Part shown: positions 22,610-31,490 of the stretch, one piece after another
How the letters are laid out: each line of letters opens with the position of its first letter
Position numbering within the stretch: the stretch's first letter is position 1
Source: Lactarius indigo
Taxonomy: Eukaryota; Basidiomycota; Agaricomycetes; Russulales; Russulaceae
DNA: 64,000 nt
Assembly: GCA_025766275.1 (NCBI GenBank)
Contig: JAFKAC010000072.1
Location: 124,001 to 188,000, forward strand
Reading direction: 5' to 3'
Program-made: the position numbers and the translations under genes
The notes under the pieces: generated by a model
Database searches by the model: none
Told to the model about the DNA's origin: nothing
The model's input: only the letters and a program-made list of their open reading frames with translations

Positions 22610-23216
22610 TGTTGATAAGTGACCCTTGCGCACTTAGCGGCTCGTACGGACCAGACTTACAGCATGGACTGCTTTAGATTAAATTGATTGGACTTGTAGA
22701 TTACTTACATTTGATCTGTACAATCTAGTGCTGATCATTGCGTCATGTATGACATCATGTACTATGACATCAGGTAGAACACTCCAGACACTTCATTGTA
22801 CTCAGTCCTTTGTTCTCCTTTAGTTCTTATCTTCATTATGATATCATCTTTGTCTGGACTCTCTTTGTTCTAGTCGCCTTGTTCTCTTTTCATACACTCC
22901 TTTTGTCCTGTATGTAGAACAACGCTCCTTTTACTCTGTGACTCTACGTTACCACTCTTGTACTAGTGTCACACCTCTGTACAGTATAAGTAGTAGTGCT
23001 TGTACGCTCCTGGTCCACATCAGTTCTCTCACTGCTGTGTGCCAGGTATGTTCTCTCCACTGTAATACTATCATCAGTTCTCTCACTGCTGTGTGCCAGA
23101 CAACTCTATTGCTTTACCTTGCCTGACCCCCTGTTGCTGCTTCAAGCACTTCTGCATATCTCACCACAGACTCTTTAGCCCTCTGTGAGTATGCCCTTCT
23201 ATTGTGCTGTTCATCA
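22610..23216 (+). repeat. Copia-B 5' LTR with intron-like unit
   Basis: It starts TGTTGATAAGTGACC and ends CTGTTCATCA. A TATA-like GTATAAGTAG lies at 22985-22994. A 28-bp unit CATCAGTTCTCTCACTGCTG... is present twice (23018-23045, 23072-23099), and the stretch 23046-23099 begins GTATGT and ends CCAG. Confidence 0.95.
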
Positions 23217-23996
23217 GGTTATGGGCCCTGGTGCCCTAGCCACTCCACTTGGCTGGTCACTGTCTTCCTAGGAGGACACACCAGGCTAAGGTCTGTCTGG
23301 GGCCCTACCAGCCTTGCCCAAGGCAGAGGACAGTGGGGCGCCACTTGTCTCTGCTAAGGAACCTCCTGTGTATGTACTGCCCAGTAGTCCTACTTTCACC
23401 CCTACTGTTTTCCTAGCCCCTGCGCCATGCGCAAGGAGACTGGGTCTGGTAGCCCCTTAACTTCAAAATATCCAGGCGTGCATGGCCCACTGGGCCGTGT
23501 ATTGTGGAGCTTAGCGCCAGCTGTCTCTGGTGCTCCACACTGGGCGCAGGATCTCCTCACCATGGGAGTGTAAAACCTGGTTCAGGCTCTGGGGGGTGTT
23601 CACCTTATGGTGTTCTGCAACCAGATACCTGCCTTGTAGCGGCAATGGGAAAGGATTCAGTAAAGCCACTTGTGGCGATGAGGCAACCAACAGGCCGAGG
23701 AGGCTGAGGTAGACAGCCTTGGGCTCTGAAAGCATTCCCTTCACCTTCCCCCTGACGCAAACCATTTGAGCTGTGTCCTAGACACATCCTGGCTGGCAGC
23801 TAGCTCATGGTATGGCAAAGGGACACTCCCAACCTGGGCCTAGCCCTTGTATCACTGGCATACTATCAGGAGGCAGGACACGTTAGCGTTCTGGCCTTAC
23901 AGAATCACAGACAGGAGTGGTACCCCCTCTATCTTTGTCTTGCAAACTATAAAGCACTGTCGCTGACTGCTCCTCGGCGATAGATAAATCATCCCA
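23217..23996 (+). promoter_or_regulatory. Copia-B primer-binding site and 780-nt leader
   Basis: GGTTATGGGCCCTGG directly follows the LTR and matches the copia half-tRNA(iMet) type of primer-binding site. The 780-nt leader up to the gag ATG has no long sense frame. It is the same length in Copia-C (60281-61060) with few changes. It may hold packaging or dimerisation signals; nothing specific is visible. Confidence 0.6.
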
Positions 23997-24121
23997 ATGT
24001 CTTCTCGCGCACCATCTCCCACTGGCGCTGCTGCCGGTGCTACTGCTGGGGGCTCCACACTACCCCCTACTGGATCCACTGCCTCTGCGCGTCTTGCAAA
24101 CGCGCACACCACAACCTTTGG

Positions 24122-24699
24122 TGTTACGCCCTAGCAGGGGCGTGGGTTCTGAAGGTTTCTAATCACTCAAGTATCAAGCGAAGACTTCTGTTGTCTTATT
24201 GCTATGAAATACAAGTGGCAAAGGTGTGGCACAGGGTGCAGCACTACTCTGTAATATAGGACTCCTCGTCCGAAGTGTCTGACACTTCTCTACACTTGAT
24301 CTTGCTAGTGCACAGAGTATAACAGGTGTGACGCGTTGATATAGTTCAACTGCAAAGACTTCGGAGTGTCCTGGTTAGGGACTGAGGTAGGGGATGCACA
24401 AGAAGAGGGGAATAAGGCAAGGTCACACCAAAATACGGAGGCAAGGTTGCTAGATTGCAAACGAAGCCAAGTCTGGCTTCCTACGGTCTATGGTACAGGT
24501 TTATATAGGACAGGGTTCCAAACAACATGAACACAAGTCCACACAATATCAAAGAGACTAAACGGAGTAAGCAGAAGTTCGGATCAAAGAAACAGCGCCA
24601 CTAGTAACAGTAGCTCCTTTGGTAACAAGGTATGGTACAGAAGGGGAAAGCAGGGTGGAGACATACTGTGGCTTAGGTCCGAAGCGTCGGATCATAACA
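24122..24699 (-). repeat. Gypsy-4 3' LTR
   Basis: On the plus strand it runs TGTTACGCCCTAGC to CGGATCATAACA. I found no difference from the copy at 31491-32068. Confidence 0.95.
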
Positions 24700-24725
24700 T
24701 GAGCCCCTCTCTAAGTCAACTCTCC

Positions 24726-27700
24726 CTAGAGTGCTTCGAAGTCCATCAGGTCATAGACATCGTTGTCTACATCGTTGGAGGGGGTGCTTTCGCGAGGGAG
24801 GGGGCAGCGATGTTGGCGAAGGAAGTTGAAGGGACCATGGGCCCCACACTTGCGACAATTTTCATACTTGGGACACTTGATTTCTTCGTGGCTGTTGCTG
24901 GTAAAACACTTGCCACACCACTGAGTGCGTTCTTCTGGGGCTGGCCAGAGGCACTGGTAGGGGAAGTGGTCAGTGCTAGAACACCTCCAGCAGAACTTCT
25001 GTTTTTGAGGGCAGGCGAAGGAGAGGTGGTCTTCAGACTGGCACCTGTAACAAAGTCGAATGGTGCCAGTCTCCTTCTTGTTGGCTCTGCGCTTGCGTCT
25101 CTTCTTCCTTTCTGCAGAGGGGCTAGGTCCTTCTGGTTCGTCGTGGAGTCGTGGCATGGAGTGGTAGTGAGGTGGAGCAGGGGCAGGAATGGGGTGGACT
25201 TCAAAGGGGTGAGTTTCTTCTTCCAAAGGAGGGGGGTGTAGTGTGAGCCATCGATCTGCAATCCGGACATAGGCCTTGTGTTCTTGCAGCCTTCTTCGGG
25301 TGCTGGTTAGCTGCATGTCCATATTGAGGAGGTGCCTTTTAAGGGGCTCCATCGTCTTGTACAGGCCTTCAATCTCCTTTCGGAGAGCCTTCTGGTTTCG
25401 CAAGAGTCGGCGAGTCCTGGAGATTTCTGCTGTGAGGCGGTCATCTTTCAGGTCTTCTAGGACTTCATCGACTTGTCTGGCTGTGGGGGAAGCTTCATCC
25501 AAGTTCTGCATTTGAGCTGGGGTGATGGGGGGAGCTGGGTTGTGGGGGTCGTCGTTTCTGGGGAGGAGGAAAAGGGGGAGGCCATAGTGAGGGAGGTTTT
25601 TGCCCATGGTGCCGATGACATCTTCTTTGTTTTCACTGATCTTGATCCATTTGGCATCTTTTCGGATGTACGAGGTTGGGTCAGCGTCGTCAGGGATGAG
25701 GAAGTGGACATAGCGGCTGCTCCAGGGGTCATTCAAGAAGAAGGGGTAGCCAGGGTCGTCGTCTTCTTCAGCAGCGATGTGCATTCTTTCATAGTTAATG
25801 GGGAGTGCGTCCATGATTGGGTCGTTGATTATTTCGCTGAGACGAGCCATGGTCACTCTAGGATCAGGGGGGGAGGTGGTAGGTCGGTGTATCTCGGGAG
25901 TAGGGGGAGCTGTGTGTCCAGGAGGGGGAACACGAAGGGCTATTCCTCCTCCTTCTGTTTCTATGACGCTGGGCATGGTGGGATCGATGGGTTGTGGTTC
26001 CTGGATGAGTGAAGGCAAGGAAGGGGGTCGTGCTGGGAAGGGAGAATAGCCAGAGGAGGGTGTGACAGAGGGTGTTTCGTCAAAGGAGCCTCTTTCCATG
26101 GCACGAGCAACAAGGCGTTCTACAGAGGAGGAGCGAGAGGGCATGGTGAGGAAGCTAGTGGGGAAGGTGGTTGCTGTTCGTACTGTTACTTCCTTTCGTT
26201 TTAACCATTGCTTTGCTCCTTCGCTTTTGGGGTTGCTTTCAAAGTGTTCCTGAATAAGTTCTGGGGCGTTGAGGTTCTTTTCTGGTTCCCAACTGTTGTG
26301 TGCATCGGAGTACCCCTTCCACTTGATTAGGAACTGTAACTGGTTCCTGTGGCGTCTTGTTTCTAGTATTCTCTCGACTTCCCACTCCTGTTCTCCATCT
26401 ACTAGATCTGGGGGTGGTTCCGTAAAGTTCTTTCCATGTATGGAGGTTTCTTTGTATGGCATCAGGAGTGACGCATGGAATACTGGGTGGATCCGCCACT
26501 GATGGGGAAGTTTCAGGGCATATGTGGTGGCGGAGATCTTCTTTGTGACCCTGAAGGGTCCATATCTTTTTGGGGCTAACTTGAAACTAGGGTGCGTTGT
26601 TTTCAAGTTCCTGGCATCCAGCCACACACTATCTCCTTCTGTGTGTTGTTCGAAGCGAGAGGATCCTTTGTAGAGTGACTGTGCATGGGTAATTGCTGCT
26701 TGGGCGGTCCTTCTGGCTTCCTGGATTCGCTCCAATCTCTCTTGTGTTCCTGGTACTGTGGTCGTTCTTTCTGGTTGGTGTACTCTTGGGATGTATCCAA
26801 GGATTAATTCGTAGGGTGCCTTTTTAGTGGTTGCACTTGGCCAGGAGTTGTGGGTGTACTGTGCCAGTGGTAGTAGCTCCATCCAATTGTCTTGTTGATG
26901 GTTTATGAACATTCGGAGGTACTGTTCTAACCACTGGTTTGTTCGCTCTGATTGTCCATCTGTTTGTGGGTGGTATGCTGTGCTGATGTTTTGTTCTATG
27001 TCAAGCACTCTGCACAGTTCTTTGATGAACTTCGCTGTGAATCTGGGGTCTCTGTCGGAGATGACCCTTATTGGTAGTCCATAGTGTGGTAGGACAGTTT
27101 TGGCATAGAGTTTTGCCACTCCTTCTGCGTCTATTGTTTCGCTGCATGGGATAAAGAAGGCTGCTTTGGAACAGTCATGATCCGTGATGGTGAGAATTGT
27201 GTCATTGTCTTCTGATTGGGGTAGCTTTGTGATAAAGTCTAGAGCGATGGTTTCAAAAGGGAGTGCTTCTGGGTTAGTCTTGATGGGGAATATCGGTGGT
27301 TTCGGGTTCCCAGGGAAGTTCTTGTTTGATTGGCATGTGGCACAGCCCTTTACATATGCGGATATGTCGTCTTTCATGTTTGGCCACCAATAGTCTTGTG
27401 ACACTAGCCACAAGGTCTTTGTTATTCCGGGGTGTCCAGCTGTTTTTGTATCGTGAAACAGGGAAATTACCCCCCTCTTTAGCGGTGTGTTGTCCACAAC
27501 CACCAGTTTGTCACCTCTCCACCAGTGTTTGCCTTGTTTTACTAAGTGGAAGGGGGCGGCCCACTCGTCCAGAGTGTCTTGGTGGTCTATTTGGTGTGCC
27601 ATGACCCGGTCATCTATCCTTATGGAGAGAGCAGAGTTTGCGAAGATGGTTGGGGTCAAGACCACTACATCAGTGTTATCCCCTGCTCCGGTGTCATGGT

Positions 27701-29615
27701 CAGGGCGTCTTGACAGGGCATCAGCATGGTTTTGGGGTCCGGGTTTGTGGTGAAGTTTGATGTGATAGTCTGCGAGTCTGGGGATGTAGCGCGCCACTCT
27801 CCTATTGATTTGTCGAGGGTGGCGATAATACTCTAGGTTTTTGTGGTCTGTAAACACTGTGATTTCGTGGGGGGATCCTAAAAGAAGGTGTCTCCAGTGT
27901 TCCAGTCCTCTGATTACTGCCAGGAGTTCCCTGTCATGGATGTCATAGTTGCGCTCCGCTTCAGAAAATGATTTGGAGAAGTATCCCACAGCTTGTGGTT
28001 TGTTTCGGCTGTCTCTTTGTGTTAAGATTGCCCCTGTGGCGAAAGCGGAGGCATCTACTTCTAGTTCGAAAGGTTTGTCCATATCTGGTTGGCATAAGAT
28101 GGGGTCTTTGCACACAAGCGTGATGAGAGTTTCTAAGGCTTCTGCTGCTTCCTTTGTCCATCTGAAGGGTCCTTCTGACGTCTTTATTGTGTCCGTGATG
28201 GGTCTTGCTAAGTGAGCGAAGTTGGGGATGAAGGGTCGCTGATAACTTAGTGTTCCCAACACGCTTCTTGCTTGTTTGACTGACTTGATGTCTCTTGGCC
28301 AGTCTTTTAGTCCTTCTACCTTCTTTGGGTCGATTTTGATTTGAGACCCATCGATGACAATGCCTAGGTAGTGGATCTTTCTTTGTTCGAACACACATTT
28401 CGATGCTTTAAGGAAATAGGATTCCTTTTCACAGATTTCCAAGAATTCGTGTACAATTTGTCTGTGGCGTTCTGTATCTTCTTCTGTGGCTATCAGGACA
28501 TCGTCCATGTACACAAATAGCTCTCTTGGGTATTTGTCCATAAGTGGTCGAAGTATTCTGCTCATGGTTCTTGCAAAGGTAGCTGGTGCATTTGTGAGGC
28601 CGAAGGTCATGACTCGAGGGATGAACAGCCCCCTTGGTGTCTTGAAGGCTGCCTTCCACTGGTCTTCCTCTTTTATGCGGATATTATGGTACCCCCATCT
28701 GATATCGAACTTTGAGAACAGTGTTTTCCCATTTAAGTTGGTCAGGATGTCGGAGATGAGAGGTAGTGGGTAAGTGTCTTTTATTGTCCAGGTGTTTAGG
28801 GGTCTGTAGTCCAGGATAGGGCGCAACCCTCCGTCTGTTTTCTTTCTGAAGAAGAAGGAGGAAGCGTAGGGGGAGCTTCCTTCATAGATGTATCCTTTTG
28901 CTATGTTTTCATCAAGATATGCCTTCAACTCCTTGTCTTCTTCTGGAGTCAAGGGGTAGATTTTGCAGTTAATCTTGTTGGGTGCATCTGGTCGCAATGT
29001 GATGGGATGGTCTTCTTCTCTTTCTGGGGGAAAGCGCTGTGCTTCTTCGTCTGAGAATACTTTGTTGTGGCGCTGGTATTCTTCTGGGATTGCAGTTTCT
29101 TTTACTGGGTCAAAGGTTGTTTTGGTTGCTGCCGCTTTCGCTTCTTGGTGTCGCTTTCTTCGGAAGCGGTGTCCTCCTGTCAGGATAGTTATGGCTTCTC
29201 CTTTCAGCTCTTGTTTCTTCCAGTCTATGTCTGGGTTTTCGTGTTCGAACCAGGGGTATCCAAAGATCATTCTGTCTTCCCCTAGGCTAGTTACGAAAAA
29301 CTGGAAAGGAGTTTCTTCTTCTCCTCTTTTTATCCATAGCTGGCATGTTTCTGTCATGGTGCCATCTTTGTTTAGCGATCCATCTACATTCCGGACCAAT
29401 CTGGGTGGTTTCAGAGGAGTGGTTCCTAGTCCAAGTTTTTGGATTAGGTTTCGGTCGATTAGGTTGTCTGTTGCACCGCTGTCTAGCAGCACATTTATGC
29501 GAGCTTCTTTGTAGTAAAGGCGAACGAGGACTTTGATTGTCATAGCACTATCGCGAACACTATACATTGAATTGGCCTCCCTGTCAGCTCTCACAGGTCG
29601 GCATCGCAAAAATCC
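24726..29615 (-). CDS. pol: Gypsy-4 Pol: protease, RT, RNase H, integrase, chromodomain, C-terminal zinc knuckles
   Basis: Pol overlaps the gag end in the -1 frame and has no early AUG, so it is likely made as Gag-Pol by frameshifting at GGATTTT (AAAATCC at 29609-29615 on plus). Counting from 29609: protease DSGATDN (about 43), RT with YMDD (367-370), RNase H (EVDASAFATGAIL, FTDHKNLEY), integrase HHCC (GHPGITK, CATC; about 720-760), DDE core ending GQSERTNQW (about 886) and chromodomain (FLIKWKGYSDAHNSW; about 1093). After that come about 500 further residues: a conserved module (PHYGLPLFL), a coiled-coil-like basic stretch, and four Cys/His knuckles (1520-1602), beginning CYRCQSEDHLSFAC and CWRCSSTDHFPYQC. 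No stop interrupts it. Confidence 0.94.
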   Translation of the reverse strand, partial: GFLRCRPVRADREANSMYSVRDSAMTIKVLVRLYYKEARINVLLDSGATDNLIDRNLIQKLGLGTTPLKPPRLVRNVDGSLNKDGTMTETCQLWIKRGEEETPFQFFVTSLGEDRMIFGYPWFEHENPDIDWKKQELKGEAITILTGGHRFRRKRHQEAKAAATKTTFDPVKETAIPEEYQRHNKVFSDEEAQRFPPEREEDHPITLRPDAPNKINCKIYPLTPEEDKELKAYLDENIAKGYIYEGSSPYASSFFFRKKTDGGLRPILDYRPLNTWTIKDTYPLPLISDILTNLNGKTLFSKFDIRWGYHNIRIKEEDQWKAAFKTPRGLFIPRVMTFGLTNAPATFARTMSRILRPLMDKYPRELFVYMDDVLIATEEDTERHRQIVHEFLEICEKESYFLKASKCVFEQRKIHYLGIVIDGSQIKIDPKKVEGLKDWPRDIKSVKQARSVLGTLSYQRPFIPNFAHLARPITDTIKTSEGPFRWTKEAAEALETLITLVCKDPILCQPDMDKPFELEVDASAFATGAILTQRDSRNKPQAVGYFSKSFSEAERNYDIHDRELLAVIRGLEHWRHLLLGSPHEITVFTDHKNLEYYRHPRQINRRVARYIPRLADYHIKLHHKPGPQNHADALSRRPDHDTGAGDNTDVVVLTPTIFANSALSIRIDDRVMAHQIDHQDTLDEWAAPFHLVKQGKHWWRGDKLVVVDNTPLKRGVISLFHDTKTAGHPGITKTLWLVSQDYWWPNMKDDISAYVKGCATCQSNKNFPGNPKPPIFPIKTNPEALPFETIALDFITKLPQSEDNDTILTITDHDCSKAAFFIPCSETIDAEGVAKLYAKTVLPHYGLPIRVISDRDPRFTAKFIKELCRVLDIEQNISTAYHPQTDGQSERTNQWLEQYLRMFINHQQDNWMELLPLAQYTHNSWPSATTKKAPYELILGYIPRVHQPERTTTVPGTQERLERIQEARRTAQAAITHAQSLYKGSSRFEQHTEGDSVWLDARNLKTTHPSFKLAPKRYGPFRVTKKISATTYALKLPHQWRIHPVFHASLLMPYKETSIHGKNFTEPPPDLVDGEQEWEVERILETRRHRNQLQFLIKWKGYSDAHNSWEPEKNLNAPELIQEHFESNPKSEGAKQWLKRKEVTVRTATTFPTSFLTMPSRSSSVERLVARAMERGSFDETPSVTPSSGYSPFPARPPSLPSLIQEPQPIDPTMPSVIETEGGGIALRVPPPGHTAPPTPEIHRPTTSPPDPRVTMARLSEIINDPIMDALPINYERMHIAAEEDDDPGYPFFLNDPWSSRYVHFLIPDDADPTSYIRKDAKWIKISENKEDVIGTMGKNLPHYGLPLFLLPRNDDPHNPAPPITPAQMQNLDEASPTARQVDEVLEDLKDDRLTAEISRTRRLLRNQKALRKEIEGLYKTMEPLKRHLLNMDMQLTSTRRRLQEHKAYVRIADRWLTLHPPPLEEETHPFEVHPIPAPAPPHYHSMPRLHDEPEGPSPSAERKKRRKRRANKKETGTIRLCYRCQSEDHLSFACPQKQKFCWRCSSTDHFPYQCLWPAPEERTQWCGKCFTSNSHEEIKCPKYENCRKCGAHGPFNFLRQHRCPLPRESTPSNDVDNDVYDLMDFEAL

Positions 29616-31282
29616 TGGTCTAAGGCATAGTAGCGTCTCTTTTCATCCTCAGTCATGCCTTGGACGAGTGCATGGGCTTGTCGGACTTTATCTTCGGTTG
29701 TGGTAGCGGCCACTGATGAGGTGCTTGCTTCTGGGGTGTATGGGGGCGCAGTGTCCGCTTCTTGGGTGTCTGTGGCTCTGGCTTTGGTTTGGTTGGTGGT
29801 GTTTTGTCGTTGACAGTTCCTAGCCATGTGTCCTTGTTGCCTGCATTTGAAGCAGCGTCCTTCTTTCATGAGGGCTTTCTTCTCTTCTTCAGTAAGCTTC
29901 TTAAAGGGGGTGGAGGTGGTGGCATCTACATCCATTGCATTTGGGTCTCGCTTTGGTCGTCCTTGATGGACATTCTGAGTTGGCCCTGGGTTTCTGTTCC
30001 CTGGTCTGGCTTTTAGCAGCTTCCAGCGTTGGTGTTCTGCTCTGGCAGCGGTTTGCCACTCGTCCATGGTGTTTGGGATGGTGGTTCGCATAAGGCAAGC
30101 ACGATACAGTCCTGTGGGTAGTCCTCTTTTAAAGAATTCCACCGTTCCAGGGGCATCTCTTGCCCATCCTGCTATTCCTGCAAGGTGTTCGAAGTCGAGG
30201 ATGTAACTGTCCAATGCTCCACCCTGCATCGTCAAACTGATGAGCTTTTGATAGGCTCTTTCTTTGTTTAGAGTGTCGGTCCAGTCTCTGTCGAAGGTGT
30301 CGAGGAAACCGTCCCAAAGGTCTTTGCTGTTTTTGGTGAGGGCTTTGGTGGGGTCTGCTAGTGCCGCTTCCATGTCATCTTCAGTTTGGTTGACCCATAG
30401 CTGTACACCGGGTCCTTTGAACATTGTAAGGGCGAATAGTACTCGTGCATAAGGTTCTTTGATGAGTTCATTTTCACTGTTTAACTTGATGTATCGTAGT
30501 AGTTCTCTTTTGAACTGACCACTCTCTGTTCTATCTCCGGTGAACGGAGTAGGGGGTGCTCCTTTGAGTCCTCCTGAGCTCGTTGTTGGTGTTCCTCCTG
30601 TTCCGGTGCTTGAGCCGGTACCTGTGCCAGTGCCTGTGGCATTGATAGCTGACATGATAAGTGTTGGCTGTGGTGTGATGGGGATCTGGGGTGGTTCGAC
30701 TGGGGAGGGCAATCTGATTGGTGGTAGTGTGGCTGGGAATCCTTCTTCCGCTGGGGATGGTTCTATCCAGATAGGGATAGTGGGGCTGGCTTGTGACGAA
30801 GCTTGTGTGGGTACTGTGATGTCTAGGCGGTGTTCTGAGGAGTGGGATGGTTCTGAGTGTGATTCTGCTTCGTCTGAGCTGGGTTCTTCTTCTGATGAGT
30901 CTTGTTGTAGTCCGTATGTTCCCCTAGTGTTTCTTGGTGCTGAGGATGATTGTTGTGTGGGCGTTTCTGGGTTCTGTTCGTCTTCTTCGTTCCACCAGCC
31001 TAGTCCTTCAGCAAATCTGTGTGGTGTGATGTTTATGGCTCTGGTATGGTATGTGTTCTGAAAGTATCGGAGGATGTACCAGTTGTTGTTGATAAATTCC
31101 ACTGGTCTGAGTTCGCCTTTGATGAGGCACTTGTAACAAGGTGGTCTGCCTGATGTTGTGGCCCAACGAGCTCCTCTTCCTAGTTGACTGCTTTTAACGT
31201 GGTGTGGGAGGTCGTCTTGTGTTCTGGTTGTGACTGGGGTCCAATCGTTGTCTGATTCAAAGGTGACACTGATGCTAGCCAC
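29591..31282 (-). CDS. gag: Gypsy-4 Gag, with candidate GUG start
   Basis: The frame is open for 563 codons from GTG GCT AGC ATC (31280-31282) to TGA at 29591. The first ATG in any frame after the predicted transcription start is at 30653-30655, in this frame (MSAINATGTGTGSS), so about 209 codons lie upstream of it. That upstream part holds a conserved block (GELRPVEF, NNWYILRYF). Downstream come a Gly/Thr-rich spacer, the capsid region (ALDSYILDFEHLAGIAGWA) and one zinc knuckle CFKCRQQGHMARNC (about residues 476-489). Either Gag starts at GUG (A at -3, G at +4), or only the AUG form is made. The start is undecided. Confidence 0.85.
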   Translation of the reverse strand: MASISVTFESDNDWTPVTTRTQDDLPHHVKSSQLGRGARWATTSGRPPCYKCLIKGELRPVEFINNNWYILRYFQNTYHTRAINITPHRFAEGLGWWNEEDEQNPETPTQQSSSAPRNTRGTYGLQQDSSEEEPSSDEAESHSEPSHSSEHRLDITVPTQASSQASPTIPIWIEPSPAEEGFPATLPPIRLPSPVEPPQIPITPQPTLIMSAINATGTGTGTGSSTGTGGTPTTSSGGLKGAPPTPFTGDRTESGQFKRELLRYIKLNSENELIKEPYARVLFALTMFKGPGVQLWVNQTEDDMEAALADPTKALTKNSKDLWDGFLDTFDRDWTDTLNKERAYQKLISLTMQGGALDSYILDFEHLAGIAGWARDAPGTVEFFKRGLPTGLYRACLMRTTIPNTMDEWQTAARAEHQRWKLLKARPGNRNPGPTQNVHQGRPKRDPNAMDVDATTSTPFKKLTEEEKKALMKEGRCFKCRQQGHMARNCQRQNTTNQTKARATDTQEADTAPPYTPEASTSSVAATTTEDKVRQAHALVQGMTEDEKRRYYALDQDFCDADL

Positions 31283-31478
31283 GATTGTGGTCTGTCTTGG
31301 GTGCTGATTTGTGTAAGGGGATGGCTGAAGCAGCCTCTTGTGTCAGGGAGGATCCGTCGCCCGGCTGTGCCGTCGTTTCTGGGTTCTTTGGAGTGTCTGG
31401 TTGTTGGCTGATGCGTCCTCTTGGATCGTCGCCCACTCTGCTGTGTGGCAGTAGTGTCTTGGGTGTGTTGGGAGTTGT

Positions 31479-31489
31479 AGACTTGGCTT
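31479..31489 (-). promoter_or_regulatory. Gypsy-4 self-priming primer-binding site
   Basis: On the minus strand AAGCCAAGTCT begins one base after the 5' LTR. Its complement AGACTTGGCTT lies within the LTR (31833-31843 as AAGCCAAGTCT on plus), 33 nt downstream of the TATATA (31871-31876). That is where transcription should start. Confidence 0.7.
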
Positions 31490-31490
31490 A

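Noticed and set aside
23504..23765. Small open frames in the Copia-B leader that recur in Copia-C (60568-60829)
   Set aside because: The two leaders are almost identical overall, so the shared frames need no selection. Overlapping frames on both strands are conserved equally.
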